Shown: positions 33,071 to 44,707 of the stretch, in pieces | Layout of the letters: every line of letters begins with the position of its first letter | Position numbering within the stretch: position 1 is the first letter of the stretch | Source of the DNA: Ricordea florida | Lineage: Eukaryota > Cnidaria > Anthozoa > Corallimorpharia > Ricordeidae | Direction of reading: 5' to 3' | NCBI GenBank assembly: GCA_949710005.1 | Contig: OX453273.1 | Coordinates: 4,125,206-4,189,205 of the forward strand | DNA: 64,000 nucleotides | Program-made: the position numbers and the translations under genes | Notes under the pieces: generated by a model | Told to the model about the DNA's origin: nothing | What the model saw: only the letters and a program-made list of their open reading frames with translations | The model's database searches: none

Positions 33071-34527
33071 ACATCATTAGTATAAATACTCAGGTGATTA
33101 TACAAAATCGCATGCTCTGATTGGTTTGCTATCTCGGATTATTAGCGGATAATCACCTCGATGAACAAAATGGCTGCCAGACGTTCACACACTTTTGATG
33201 AAATAAAGTTTTTTTGTGTCGTACCATGTTTTTTCTTTTCTTTTTTTGAAATAATCACCTGTGTGTTTATACTAAATTAATTATTTGCCTCAGGCTCAGT
33301 GATTATCGGCGAATAATTGTTAAATATCACATTACTGTACAGATCTGCCATAAATGGTGTTTCTATCTCTACCTGGAATAGTCAGGTTTTACTCAACCTG
33401 CAATTCACCTTTATGTTTTTAAGTCATAATAACACAATTGGGGAAAAATTGTGCTGTGTTAAGCAGCTCCTGTGAAGTCTTGCGCTGTTGGTTTGCAAGT
33501 GAAGTGAAAAGTAATAGAACAAACAAAACAATTAATACCCGTGGTCCTGAAAAAAAAATAGAGCTGCTACACAGAGAGGAAGTTCTAGCCAAGGGAAGGC
33601 TTGCATGTGATGAACCCAGTTTGAAGAAAATTGAACACTTTTGGAGGCTTTTTACAACCCAGCTGTTTAATTTTGATGAGTAAAAATTTATCTAGAATAA
33701 TTGGCATTACTATATGGTGGGTTCGGTGAGTGGGCAAGATGAAGCAATTCCTGAATTCTGATTGGCTACTCAAGCAGGCAAGATGAACCTATCTTGCCTG
33801 CTCTTTCATGAGAAACAAAACAGAACAAAATGGTCATATAATGGATCCTTTATTGACCAAGGTTGTTCTGTCAGAAAAGAATTTGGGCAATATGCAACCA
33901 TATTGACTTCATGCTTGGTCAATAATTCATATACATGTTACAATGTACATATAATTGTTCTTTTTTTAAAAAAAAAACGTTCAATGTGAGCCTTTAATTC
34001 TGTTAGAGCAATCCTGCAAAAAGCAGTGAATTCATCTGCCGCACAGAATGAAGGAATTCTATAGTTTGGCAGGTGATTTGCCCTGAATAGATTTTAAGGT
34101 GCCAAATGATAATTGCTGTTAATTAGCAATTAATGAATGAGGCTGAGTAGGATATGAAGAATTAAGCCATATAAACACCCTTCCGAGATCCGCTTAATTC
34201 TTCATATCCTACAAAAGCCGAATTCATTAATTGCTTTATTATTTATCAAAATATTTTCAAACACTTAAAGGAGAAAATGAGCTGTATTTTCACAAATTTC
34301 ACACCCACCAGCAATATAACAAAACAACAAAATAACACAAGCTCATCTCCAGGTCTTCTCGGTTAACGGTGCCTTAGCCTGCGAAAACACTGCATTTTTG
34401 ACGTCATTTCCTCATGAAAGTCAAAATTCTTCCAAATTAGATCATCAGTAACTGGTTATGGTGAATTAAACGTGTGCTTTTAGCCAATCAGAGTCAGGGA
34501 AATATTTTGAATGAATAATAATCTGTA

Positions 34528-34629
34528 TTAACCCTTTAAGCCCCAAGGGATCACCCTATGACGAGTTAAATCGTCTGGTGTTAGCCAGAGTAGAATCTAT
34601 CAAGTCACTCTTGGGGCCTAAAGGGTTAA
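34528..34629. mobile_element. Diverged copy of the 102-bp TTAA-ended repeat
   Basis: Same length, same TTAA ends and the same internal landmarks (GACGAGTTAAATCGTCTGG, AATCTATCAAGTCACTCTTG) as the two copies that flank the Polinton, with several substitutions. Confidence 0.75.
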
Positions 34630-34804
34630 TAATTATTATTGAATTTTTACAATGCTTAGGAGAGTTGAACCAATAAAATGAATAATTGAAAAAATCTGTA
34701 GTCCTGTTTGCCATATGTTTTTATCCCAAACCCTGTGGATGCACGTGAATTTAGAATTTAGAAAACAGTCCTAAGAAAATAAGCGCGCTGATTGGTTAGA
34801 ATTT

Positions 34805-35011
34805 GTGTTTCTATAACTCGATAGAAACACAGAACTAGCACGAGCTGTTGACGTAATGATGACGCGAGCAAAGAGAATTTACATTTTGATAATCAAAGTT
34901 AACAAGTTCTTTTTCTTTTTTTCATCGCGGATTTTTCTAAAAGAAATAGAAAACATGTTCTTCGTGTTTCTATCAAGTTATAGAAACACTCGTGAAAGTT
35001 TGGGAGAACTC

Positions 35012-35042
<31 letters not shown>

Positions 35043-35109
35043 CGCGTTCCCACAGCATTTGTTGTTCTCCCAAACATACACTCGTGTTTCTATAACTCAA
35101 TAGAAACAC
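34805..35109. repeat. Three copies of a 26-bp palindrome
   Basis: GTGTTTCTAT-N6-ATAGAAACAC occurs at 34805-34830, 34964-34989 and 35084-35109. Between the last two, the sequence GGGAGAAC / GTTCTCCC and CTGTGGAA / TTCCCACAG forms a larger imperfect foldback. The whole looks like a foldback or compound MITE. Confidence 0.55.
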
Positions 35110-35248
35110 GGTACATGTTTTCTATTTCTTAAATAGAACTTTGGAAACATTGGTTGTGAAGTATTTTGTGATGGTAGTAAATTTCCACTTTTAAGTTTTG
35201 TCAGAAAATGCACTCTATACCAACACTTCCTATTAAATGGAAAGTATC

Positions 35249-35459
35249 TTAACCCTTTAAGTCCCCGTAGTGACCAGCATCCAATTTCTCATTACAATAT
35301 TCACTGTTCATCAACCTTTCCGGTTATGAGAATAACAAAAATGATTACCAAAAAAGAGTTGTATTGACTTTGAAACAAATTCTCCTCACTAGTACCATAA
35401 CAAATATATGAGAACAGTTAGGAGGAAATGAATGTTGATACTAGGGCTGAAAGGATTAA
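35249..35459. mobile_element. Uninterrupted TTAA-ended element (family of 6608-7981)
   Basis: TTAACCCTTTAAGTCCC at the left, GGATTAA at the right, interior ATTACAATATTCACTGTTCA as in the interrupted copy. About 211 bp, non-coding. Confidence 0.7.
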
Positions 35460-35758
35460 AGAAAGTCACCAAGGATATTTCTTTCCTCCATTATTCCTCT
35501 CACTGGACTCCATCAGGTTATGGTTAGGTTTGTTTGTTCACTAATTCAAATTTAACTATTCACATAACATTCATATTAATAATGACAATGATAAACGGTC
35601 CTTACAACTTGCCATATCTGTGTATTGGATATGTCATGTAACCATAATGCAAAATTATGTCTGGAAACTCAAAACTGCAAATAGAAATTACCACCTTGAG
35701 TCAAAAAACATCAATGCTATAATGGAAAATGCATTCTGCAGAAACTGCAGAATGATTT

Positions 35759-36230
35759 CTGCACAGGTCTCTACTTCATTATGCATGCATGCTGTAGCCA
35801 TACTGTTTCATTCTGCAATAACAAGAAATGTTTACATGTGCATTACCCCAAACAATTCATCTGCTGCATGCATAATGAAGTAGGGACCCATGTGGAAATT
35901 TTGCTAAAACAGAATAATCTCTGCACAGGTCTCTACTTCATTATGCATGCATGCTGTAGCCATACTGTTTCATTCTGCAATAACAAGAAATGTTTACATG
36001 CATATTACCCCAAACAATTCATCTGCTGCATGCATAATGAAGTAGGGACCCATGTGGAAATCTTTCTAAAACAGAATAATCTCTGCACAGGTCTCTACTT
36101 CATTATGCATGCATGCTGTAGCCATACTGTTTCATTCTGCAATAACAAGAAATGTTTACATGTGCATTACCCTAAACAATTCATCTGCTACATGCATAAT
36201 GAAGTAGGGACCTGTGTGGAAATCTTACCC
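35759..36230. repeat. 162-bp tandem repeat, about 2.9 copies
   Basis: GCACAGGTCTCTACTTC recurs at about 35761, 35923 and 36085, giving a 162-bp period. Each unit carries an inverted repeat (CTACTTCATTATGCATGCA / TGCATGCATAATGAAGTAG), so the unit may be an amplified foldback element. Because 162 is a multiple of three the array creates an artificial open frame of 54-residue repeats. Confidence 0.85.
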
Positions 36231-38261
36231 AATAGATCACAGAAATTATTATTACTTTGGCAAATGCCATTCATCTTAAAGTGAAACACCATAAAAAGGT
36301 TAACTGCAGTAGAAAATTTGTATACTTTCAGGAAATTAATATTATCACAGGAAGTTCAAAACTGGCATTGTCGTTTTTCTTCTTGTTACATTTTTTTTTT
36401 TCAATGGGTTTGCTGAACTTATGGTCACAGTATTGAATCAGAGATTTTCCATTGAACTAACTGGCTTGTTATTTGATTTTCTTATTATTTACTCTGTGAA
36501 GTAAGGCAAATTATGATCACACTCAAATGATATTCTCTTGCATGCTGTCTTAAAATCTCAGAGAATTATTTAAAATATAAACAAGGTCAAAAGCAGTGTG
36601 GTTTTCTTCTAGAAGGGCTACTATATGCACACATAGTATATGTGCAATATATGCCCATATAACTTAGCCCTGTCACATACAAGGTATAGGCAAAACAAAT
36701 TTTTTTTTTTCAACACAATAAATGTGTTAATATTTCTCAGCTAGACCTAGTTCAGCTGAATTTTGCTCCTCTGTACTCAAGTAAACTCCTAAAAGCCTCT
36801 CCTGAGCAATATTAAATCATACACAAATTGTTGATACAAAGAAGAAACTTTTCAAACATTTATTTTAGTTACCTTTAACAGGTTGTAGTTCTAGAGAAAC
36901 TCCAGCTGGTAAATGTCTAAATTAAGTCAACAATAAATTGTTATGAATGCTAATACAATAAAATTGCATATTGGTGTTGTAAAATTTGAGTTGCTCTCTT
37001 TGGTGTGTTCTTGGCTTTGGCAAACATTCAATGTCAATATTAAATAAATAATGAATGATTTCAATAACCTAAAAACATTTTGAGAGAAAAATTTGAGATC
37101 AAACTATAGACAGAGGTGGAACCAAAACCAAAATAAAGCAATTTCATATTGTATTCACTAATAGCATTGTTAGTAAAGATAATTGAATGGTTTGAGTGCG
37201 ATTTGGGATAAATGAGCACAAGTGCATTTTTCAGAAACTATAACAAAAAAAAATTGCATAAGCCTGTAGGGTGAGCGCATCTTGTTGCCTTTGAAAAATT
37301 TGAGTGGCTATTTATACAAACTTGCACTTAAAATCATTATTTTGATTACTTGTTAATAATGCAAAAATGTAATTTCAACTTTTGGCACTCAATTTCAACT
37401 TTCTGCACGGTTTGGGATTAACTAACATGCTTTCAACCAATCATCACAATGAAATTTTTGCAAGTATATTATTAATGAGCTGAATGGAAAACCAATCAAT
37501 TATCAAATAGAGAAATAGATCAAATTTAACTCTAGTTGTTCCATCTCAACCTACCAAAAAAGTCTTGCACCTGCTTCATTTCCCTAATGAGAATTTTAAG
37601 TTATAAGCTAAGTTACTGCTTTCTTCAATGCATAACTTCAAATTATCTAACAACAAATTCTACAAACTTGCACATAAGCAAAATGTATTGCATTGCATTC
37701 ACTAGCGAGTAATACCTGTTCAATAGTTTTCTCCTTAAAATTTGTGTTAGTGTTTGGGGCTACATAAAGCCTCATTTCAGTTCAGAGGCATAAAATAATG
37801 GTTTTCTGTCTGCAATTCTTCAGGAGTTAGGGTAAAATTTATAAAAAACAAGTATCATGTGGAGCTGTTTTGTACAGAAATCAATTAACAATACTTATAA
37901 AGCTGTGTATCCCATTAAATTAAATCATCAAAGCAGTCTCACATTAAAGGTTTTTTTTTTTTTCATTCTTGTACTCCAATCCTGCACAGCCACAATTTCA
38001 AGTCCTGAACATCACCTGAACAAGTAGGTTTTCTACAGAAAAAAATAACTTTTGAAAGTCTACTGGCCGGCTAAAGAAAAACAAAAAATTCAAATTGTTT
38101 GAAACTGCAATGTCACTATAAGCAATACACTGGAGAATTGCATCCATAAATGAACACTGGTTGACCGGCACGACTCTGCAATCTAATTTCGATAGTGCAA
38201 ACTTACTTCGCAATGTCCACACTGAATAAAGTTTGGCAAAATTTGGCAACACACTATTCTC

Positions 38262-39830
38262 TCAACGTTCTTCTTTATTCTTGCTGTTTTTGGAAGCTTG
38301 AAGCTGTTCAATCCAGTTTGGCTCTTTTTCGTCGAAAATCTTTCCACCAAAGGCCAGAAGTCCCAGCTGCGAGTGCGATGCTTCAGATTTCACTTTGCTT
38401 TTAATACAAGCCAAATACTGGCTCTGGTTTAGCTCACGGTCGCAATATTTTGGATGCCAAATGTGGAATATCCCTCTGTCAGCAGCTCGGATAACAATGA
38501 TATTTTTCTGAACAAATTTCCGATACAGCCTTACATCCTCCATACCCCATCCTTTAATTGCCAGGTCAAATCCGCCAGTATGCAAGAAATCACTTCTGTA
38601 CTGACAAGTCATTCCAAAACCAAACTCCCTCCAATAACCAGTGTCACGACTAATGCGGTATTGACGCTGTAATGGGGGTGGAGCGCCACCGTACACAATC
38701 ATGGGATTATACAAGCTAAATACTACTGGATAATAAACTTTTCTTCCTGGCGCGGAATAAAAGCGACATCGGTGTAAGAAATGAGCAGTGAAGAATACAT
38801 CCACATCACAAAAGAACATCAGGACATTTCCTCTGTCCCAAGACAAAGCACCTTTCTGGAGGGCGTGCCCTCTTGAAAATGGTTCATCTGAGAAAATTAT
38901 TTTATAGTCAGAAAAGTTTTCAGCTTTAGAGACATTGTTCATAAGTAACTCCAGCTCACCTCTTCGATCCTGCCCAAAGAAAACAATAGTCAGAAACACA
39001 GATTTGTCCCATCTAATCGCAACATCAACAAAGTTGTCCAGGAAAGATCTAAACTTGTTAATGCGTCCAGATAATGGTAAAATCAGATTAATTTGTTCTT
39101 TATTTGTATCAATGGTGTCGATGGTACCAATACGACTTAGAGGCCCGAAAGGACGCGAAATCTTTACACGATGAAAACTTCTAGGGTTCGCTGTCCGAAA
39201 GAAGAATTCATACTGTGAACCGAACATTCGATCGACACGCATGATTCCATCAACTAGGTCCCTCGTCGAAATCTCCATATCCTTATTTTCATAGTCGTCC
39301 GCTAAAGTGCTAACAGCGAAGTTCAAGGCTTCACGGAAATCGTTACCCTTGAAACCGTTAGGCCTTTCAGCAGGATTACCCGTTAATCCGAGATCAAGCT
39401 GGTAGATAGCGTTAAACGCGACCCCATCGAACGGCACAACTTCGAACTCTGACTTAGCCGGCTGGCTCATCGGAAATTCTCCTTTCACGACTTCGCTTTT
39501 CACTTGACCAAGATCTTGCGAAATCATGATCTTGTCCACAACCTTGAACTGGGCCAATTCATTCACTAGTTTATTGTATTGCGTGGACAACGCTGCATTC
39601 TCTGCTCGTAGATCTGCTATATCGATGTGTAGTTTACGTATGGTCTCTGCCAGCATTTGGATTTTGCTCTGTGATACTCTTGAAGCCCTTCTTCCATTTT
39701 TTGCGAGAGGATTCTCTTCTCCCGTTTCTCTACAACGGCAAAGAGTTAACAGCAAAATCTGTCCCATCAAGATAAAAGCGACGAGCGCAAAAGTGATTTT
39801 GAAAACAACTCCTGTCGGAATCCTTGGCAT
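38262..39830 (-). CDS. CSGALNACT: Chondroitin sulfate N-acetylgalactosaminyltransferase-like, intronless
   Basis: Golgi type II enzyme that adds GalNAc to start or extend chondroitin chains (family knowledge). The start is ATG 39830 (the frame continues upstream only with GTG), giving 522 residues. A cytosolic stub precedes a signal-anchor at about 11-30 (FKITFALVAFILMGQILLLT). A coiled-coil stem follows at about 53-96, then the glycosyltransferase domain. The DxD-type metal site is CDVDVFF at about 341-347, with a GWGMEDVRLYRKF motif near 427 as in the CHGN (PF05679) family. Further anchors are INLILPLSGR and FGFGMTCQYRSDFL. Intronless, unlike its neighbours, which may be a retrocopy or an ancestral state. 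The paralogue (1 or 2) cannot be decided. Confidence 0.88.
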   Translation of the reverse strand: MPRIPTGVVFKITFALVAFILMGQILLLTLCRCRETGEENPLAKNGRRASRVSQSKIQMLAETIRKLHIDIADLRAENAALSTQYNKLVNELAQFKVVDKIMISQDLGQVKSEVVKGEFPMSQPAKSEFEVVPFDGVAFNAIYQLDLGLTGNPAERPNGFKGNDFREALNFAVSTLADDYENKDMEISTRDLVDGIMRVDRMFGSQYEFFFRTANPRSFHRVKISRPFGPLSRIGTIDTIDTNKEQINLILPLSGRINKFRSFLDNFVDVAIRWDKSVFLTIVFFGQDRRGELELLMNNVSKAENFSDYKIIFSDEPFSRGHALQKGALSWDRGNVLMFFCDVDVFFTAHFLHRCRFYSAPGRKVYYPVVFSLYNPMIVYGGAPPPLQRQYRISRDTGYWREFGFGMTCQYRSDFLHTGGFDLAIKGWGMEDVRLYRKFVQKNIIVIRAADRGIFHIWHPKYCDRELNQSQYLACIKSKVKSEASHSQLGLLAFGGKIFDEKEPNWIEQLQASKNSKNKEER

Positions 39831-40465
39831 GGCATATTTCACGGTTTGTGTTACCGCTACTACAAAGTTCCCGATTCCGGCTTCTGTAGATCTCTCAAGT
39901 TTTTAGTGGCGAAGTATGAATTATAGATAAATCCAGCAACCGGTTGACGATTCAGCTGTGTCGGTTTTGCCACAAGTACACGTGAAATGACACACTCTGA
40001 AGAGTATTAACCAAGAACGTGGCTTCGCAATCTGATTGGACAACGTTTGTTGTTGGAACAGATTTTATTAACCATCTTTTTCATGTAAATGTCAGTTACT
40101 AGGCGACAAAAGAAAAGAAGAAAACATCAATCGATGTCTTGTTGTTCATTCGCCATTGGAAAAGTAACAAAGGAAGTTACAAGATTAAAGAAGCTGCTTG
40201 CGCTACGTAAGAGATGGATCATTTTAATTTTTTTTAGGTGGGTGCTGGGCAATTTTGTCTGGATAATTATTTTTTTCCCTTTGGACTGTGCAATAATATT
40301 TTTTTAGCACCTTGACCTTTTCAGCACCTTTTTTATCCCTTGAGCCACTGTGAATGATTTCTCTGTCTATACTTTTGCTGTGCAGCAATTTTTTTGCCAC
40401 ATGCACCAGACACTCGGGACCACCTTCAAAGGTGATTGAAATATTCCGTTCGGACCGAACCCAAA

Positions 40466-40552
40466 TTAGTCTCCTTCGCAGCCGTTTTTAGACTCGTCAC
40501 GCAACGCTCCTCGTTGCGTGACGAGTCTAAAAACGGCTGCGAAGGAGACTAA
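40466..40552. repeat. Perfect foldback element with 41-bp arms
   Basis: Arms 40466-40506 and 40512-40552 are exact reverse complements around the 5-base loop CTCCT. ACCCAAA flanks both sides (40459-40465, 40553-40559), which looks like a 7-bp target duplication. Confidence 0.85.
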
Positions 40553-42260
40553 ACCCAAATGGACGGTTCCATTTTAACTGAAATTTCCATATTGTTTGGT
40601 CGAATGGTAAGCATGCATGGGTATGATCGAGTGACTTGAAAGGAGCATTAGTTAATGCATATTTCATTAGGACAAGAAATAGTTTTCTCTACATCAGCTC
40701 CCTACTCGTAGGTGAGGTCTAACGGGTGCGTTCCGAGTGGGTATTTTGTGGGGGATCCAAGATCACTCGGATGATGATGCATCAAAGGAACCGATAAGTC
40801 CTTGTTTCACGACAACAACGACTCTTAAAAACACAGTCAACTCGCGACACAACAAAACAAGCGCATGGGAAAACACAGATCGCAGCGGAAGAGAGGTTCA
40901 AGTTCACCAATAAACACTCCTTTTCAGCCTAAACTAGGAGCCCATATGGGCTCCTGACCGTGAGGGAAAAGGGAGCTGCTGACGTTTCGAGCGTTAGCCT
41001 TTCGTCGGCTTTCGTATAACTTACTTTATCAGTTCGTTTGATTATCCCAATTTCTTAGTCAGTTCCAAGGCCTACCCGCCAAATGCCACTCACCGCCACT
41101 GTCGGCGCACTTTGAATGGAAGCATCTTGCCGTTTATTCAGACTGTTACCATTCCTCCTCCCCTCCCCCCCGCCTGGGATTTGCAGTTTTTCACTTTTGG
41201 GCGGTTTATTCAAGGACACCCAACGATTATTTTCGGTAAAAATCTGTTCGGAAGCAATATTAGCTAGAATTTTCGAATATCGAACACCTGCTAATACACA
41301 GGCGCTCGGATTTTTGAACTGTGTCTCTGAATAGATTGATAAAAGGTCGCGTAGCATTTTCGGATGAGCAAATGGTTCGTTGGGAAGTTTTTAGAAGGTG
41401 CCGTCCAGCTAACAATTTCTGAAATTTAGACCCGAATACTTTAATTTTCAGCTGTTAATTCTCAAATTGCTTGCGACCGCTTGCGGCTTTAAATTTTATG
41501 GTATATTAAGTAGACACAGTAAACAAGTTGTTAGCAAATTAATATTAAAATAACAGCAGTATCAAACCGGCTTTAAAACAATCTACAAATCATACATATA
41601 TAGTAGTTGATAAGGTCTCTAAAAAGGCTATCGCGTTCTTCGCCACGTTCTTTTATATTTTCTAGCACATCGAAGCCCAGTCCACACGTTCCGGATACAT
41701 TTGAATCCGGAAACTTTTCTTTGCGGATGCACCTTTCGTCCACACCGACACGTATCCGATGAATCCGACAACCGAATCCACAAAGATTTGAATCCGTTCT
41801 CTAGAGTGAAAACTTTTGAAAACGATATGAATCCGATATCGTGTGGAGGCCAAATCCGGTCGAATCTGTAGACTTTTGAGTCCGATGACGCAACCAAAGT
41901 GGTTCCAGTATTTACTGCGTTTATAACATACAACATGGAAGCCAAAACAAAAGGAGAAGCTATATCGCAGGCGTAGATCGAGGCTGAGAACACACAATAT
42001 TTTTTATCAGCGGTGACGTTTGAAGACGCGTTGAAACCCGCCAAAACTAAATATTTTAGAAATAAGCAGAATCAAGCAGCACTCGCCTGCCAATAATGGC
42101 ATTCAATATATAGCTCAGCCTTGCGTTTGACCTTTAAAAATGCATGTTTGTTTACCGGCCTGCTCACCTAAAATTCATGGCGAAATCTTTTGAAAATCTC
42201 AGTTCCTTACAGAACAGCAAGATTGAGTTTTTAAACAAAATATCGACTCTTTTTCCGTAG

Positions 42261-42632
42261 TAAGGGACTGGTCATTATTTATCGGGAGGAGGGGGCCTGG
42301 TGCAAAGTAAAATATGCCATGCTTGATTTTTGCTGCCCCCCCCCCTTTACTTTAACATTATTTTTGCTCACCCCCCCATCCCCCCTTGTCCTCCGACATG
42401 CATGAAACTGATTTGTAAGTGTTAATAAAAGTTGTTTCTATAAAGTTATTTTAATAGGCTGTATTTGTTGATGGCATCCAGATGCCGCTTTTCACATTTT
42501 TGCTGGCAAAACGTTTGCATATTTTTTTAATGCCTCCCCCCCCCCCCCCCCTTTAAGCCCTGCATAAGAAATGGTGGCCCACCCCTATTTGCAACATCTC
42601 ACCCCCTCCCGATAAATAATGGCCAGTCCCTA
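42261..42632. mobile_element. MITE with about 30-bp inverted ends
   Basis: Left AGGGACTGGTCATTATTTAT then CGGGAGGAGGGGG; right CCCCCTCCCGATAAATAATG then GCCAGTCCCT. The interior is rich in C homopolymers. Non-coding. Confidence 0.7.
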
Positions 42633-44707
42633 AATCATAATTATGAGGGATATTTCGATGGCAAGAGAGACTTTGCCGAGAATCTCGATAACTATTTGTG
42701 GGCCCTTGATCCGAGCTTGAATTCCAGCAAACTGTTTGAAACCTGTTTTCACGGTTACTGATTTGCACTGTACCTTGAGTCAAATATTAGCAAATGCTTC
42801 GTGGTTGTCAGCAGAGTTTCATGGCATGTATTTTTTTTTGTTTGCAAGAAGGTACAAGCTCTTCTGAGTTTTTTATTCATCACTGAGTTATCAAAAATCA
42901 AATACAATATCACAAGCCTGCATTGCATGCTTTCGACAAATATATACCTTGTTCAGATATATGTGAGACTAGTGGATTAATTCAACGGTTAATCCATCAA
43001 ATTGATCGAAAATTGTTGTGGATAACATATTAACGAGGCGTTAGTCGTGTTCGCTAATTCTTGCTTATTTCGGGGAAGCTTAGTTTTTCAGACGAGAAGG
43101 TTGTTCATGTTGATATATGAAACTGGATAAATCAAACGAGTTGATTAAGTAAGTTATACCACCGTAAGGTAAATGGGAGGTGCTGACGTTTCGAGCGTTA
43201 GCCCTATGTCTGTGAAACGGCGTTTTCGCAAGTAAGGTTATTTTTAGATCGTTTTTCTCTGGTTTGGGAGAGCCAATCACAAGCCAGAGCATGATTCATA
43301 TGTAGCATGATAACCACCTATAGCGACAACGAACATAGCGACATACACGAGTCTTCATCGGAGTGTTCGGATAGCATTTCTGACGATAGTCAAGGTATTT
43401 GCACAGAGAATAGTAGCTCCGATGAGATAACTGAGACAGCGGAAACAACTTATTTCGCGGGAGAGGCCACTTTCAATTTACTTGCGAAAACGCCGTTGCA
43501 TGAACCTATAGCAGTTGCACGCTCCGGGTAATGGGTTCCTGATTAAACATAGTTTCGAATACAGACTTCAGTTTTGAAAGGTTATTTCTATCCAGCCATT
43601 CTCCAACAAATCTCAGGGATTTCCTCTGGGAAAGGTTAGCTTTCGAAGTGACCGACTCCATCGTGCGTGTCAACCGTTAAATGATGTACTTCAAAAGAAC
43701 AAAGAGGAGTTATTTTCAATTTGCCCCATCCCCCTACCCCCGGGACAAACCTGCCTTAGCAAATTCCCCACGTAGACCCCGGGCCAAAAAGGCTGGACTT
43801 CTCTCGGGAATTGCTCGGGGGAGATGGTAACCGGTAAAATTGAACTTAAAGTACAGATTAGTATTTTCTCTGATCTCTACAAATGTACGCAGTTTTAATT
43901 AACCAGAGGTTGTGCAAACAATTTTTTTTATTTAAAACACGTCATGTTAAAATGTGGCTAAAATAATTATCGGTTATTTAAACGGTGACAAGTGTTATCT
44001 ATGAATCGAGGATTTTTCTTGTGCTACCTATGAATTAAATACATGACTATGTACAGTTGTGAATGAAATATTTCCCGTAATACGCTTGCAATACATGTAG
44101 CTTGAAATACAATACAAACTGTAAACTTAAATACGTAGAAAAATCCTCAGATTACAGAAAATCAAAATTTATCGTGAAAACGCTTTTTACTTGTCTTCAT
44201 AGTTTTTAGCCTTTTTCAGTGCCGGCTGCTCAGGGGCGCGGCAAGGATTTTTTGAAAAAGAGGGGTGTCACTGTAACATCAAGATTGCACCCAGGACTCC
44301 CCTAGCTATGCTGCTGCTTGCAACTGAAGTTAGCACAATAATCAAAGTGTCGTGATCTATGAAACTTTGCTCAAACCTTCGTCAGAAAAAAGAAGCAAAA
44401 GCTTTCCCTGTTTGTTATTACATTTTGATATTGTAATTCTTCTTATCCACACAGTTTTTGTCGTGTGACCTATTTCACATTGTTATCTGTCGACTGAGTT
44501 GCTGTTTGTTTGTTTTTCTCCTACTATCCCAAAAATTGACATAAGTTGTTCGAGCTTAATCTGATTTGAATTAAGTATTTGTTGGCATAACAACTGGAAG
44601 GTTTCGATAGGCTGTCATGTCATATAAGAAATCTGTACAGCGCTTTTCAGAGAAAGCAAACACAAAACTGTGATTGTCACATGATCGCCAACCTTGAACA
44701 ATCAGAG

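Larger units (their letters stand above)
33051..38261. other. Intergenic region, repeat-rich, no gene recognised
   Basis: Contains TTAA-ended elements, a three-copy 26-bp palindrome, a 162-bp tandem array and short inverted repeats such as 34145-34215 (AGGATATGAAGAATTAAG / CTTAATTCTTCATATCCT). Open frames here are short and without domain signals. The right part probably includes the 3' UTR of the minus-strand glycosyltransferase gene. Confidence 0.5.
39843..44707. other. Intergenic region with foldback elements, no gene recognised
   Basis: Holds a perfect 41-bp-arm palindrome, a MITE at 42261-42632, and two copies of GCTGACGTTTCGAGCGTTAGCC (about 40979 and 43182), the latter a widespread repeat signature. 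Also 41670-41900 with multiple TCCGGAT/ATCCGGA and GAATCCG units (probable MITE). An acidic open frame at 43307-43531 has no domain signal. Confidence 0.5.

Noticed and set aside
35759-36230. CRISPR-like array
   Set aside because: Direct tandem repeat without spacers, in an animal genome.
35620-36284. Open frame with three 54-residue repeats (35781-36284) and a neighbouring frame
   Set aside because: Created by a 162-bp non-coding tandem repeat whose period is a multiple of three.
43307-43531. Acidic 74-residue open frame with good ATG
   Set aside because: Ser/Glu/Asp-rich without a domain; lies between short inverted repeats of a probable TE; could be a real exon but cannot be supported.
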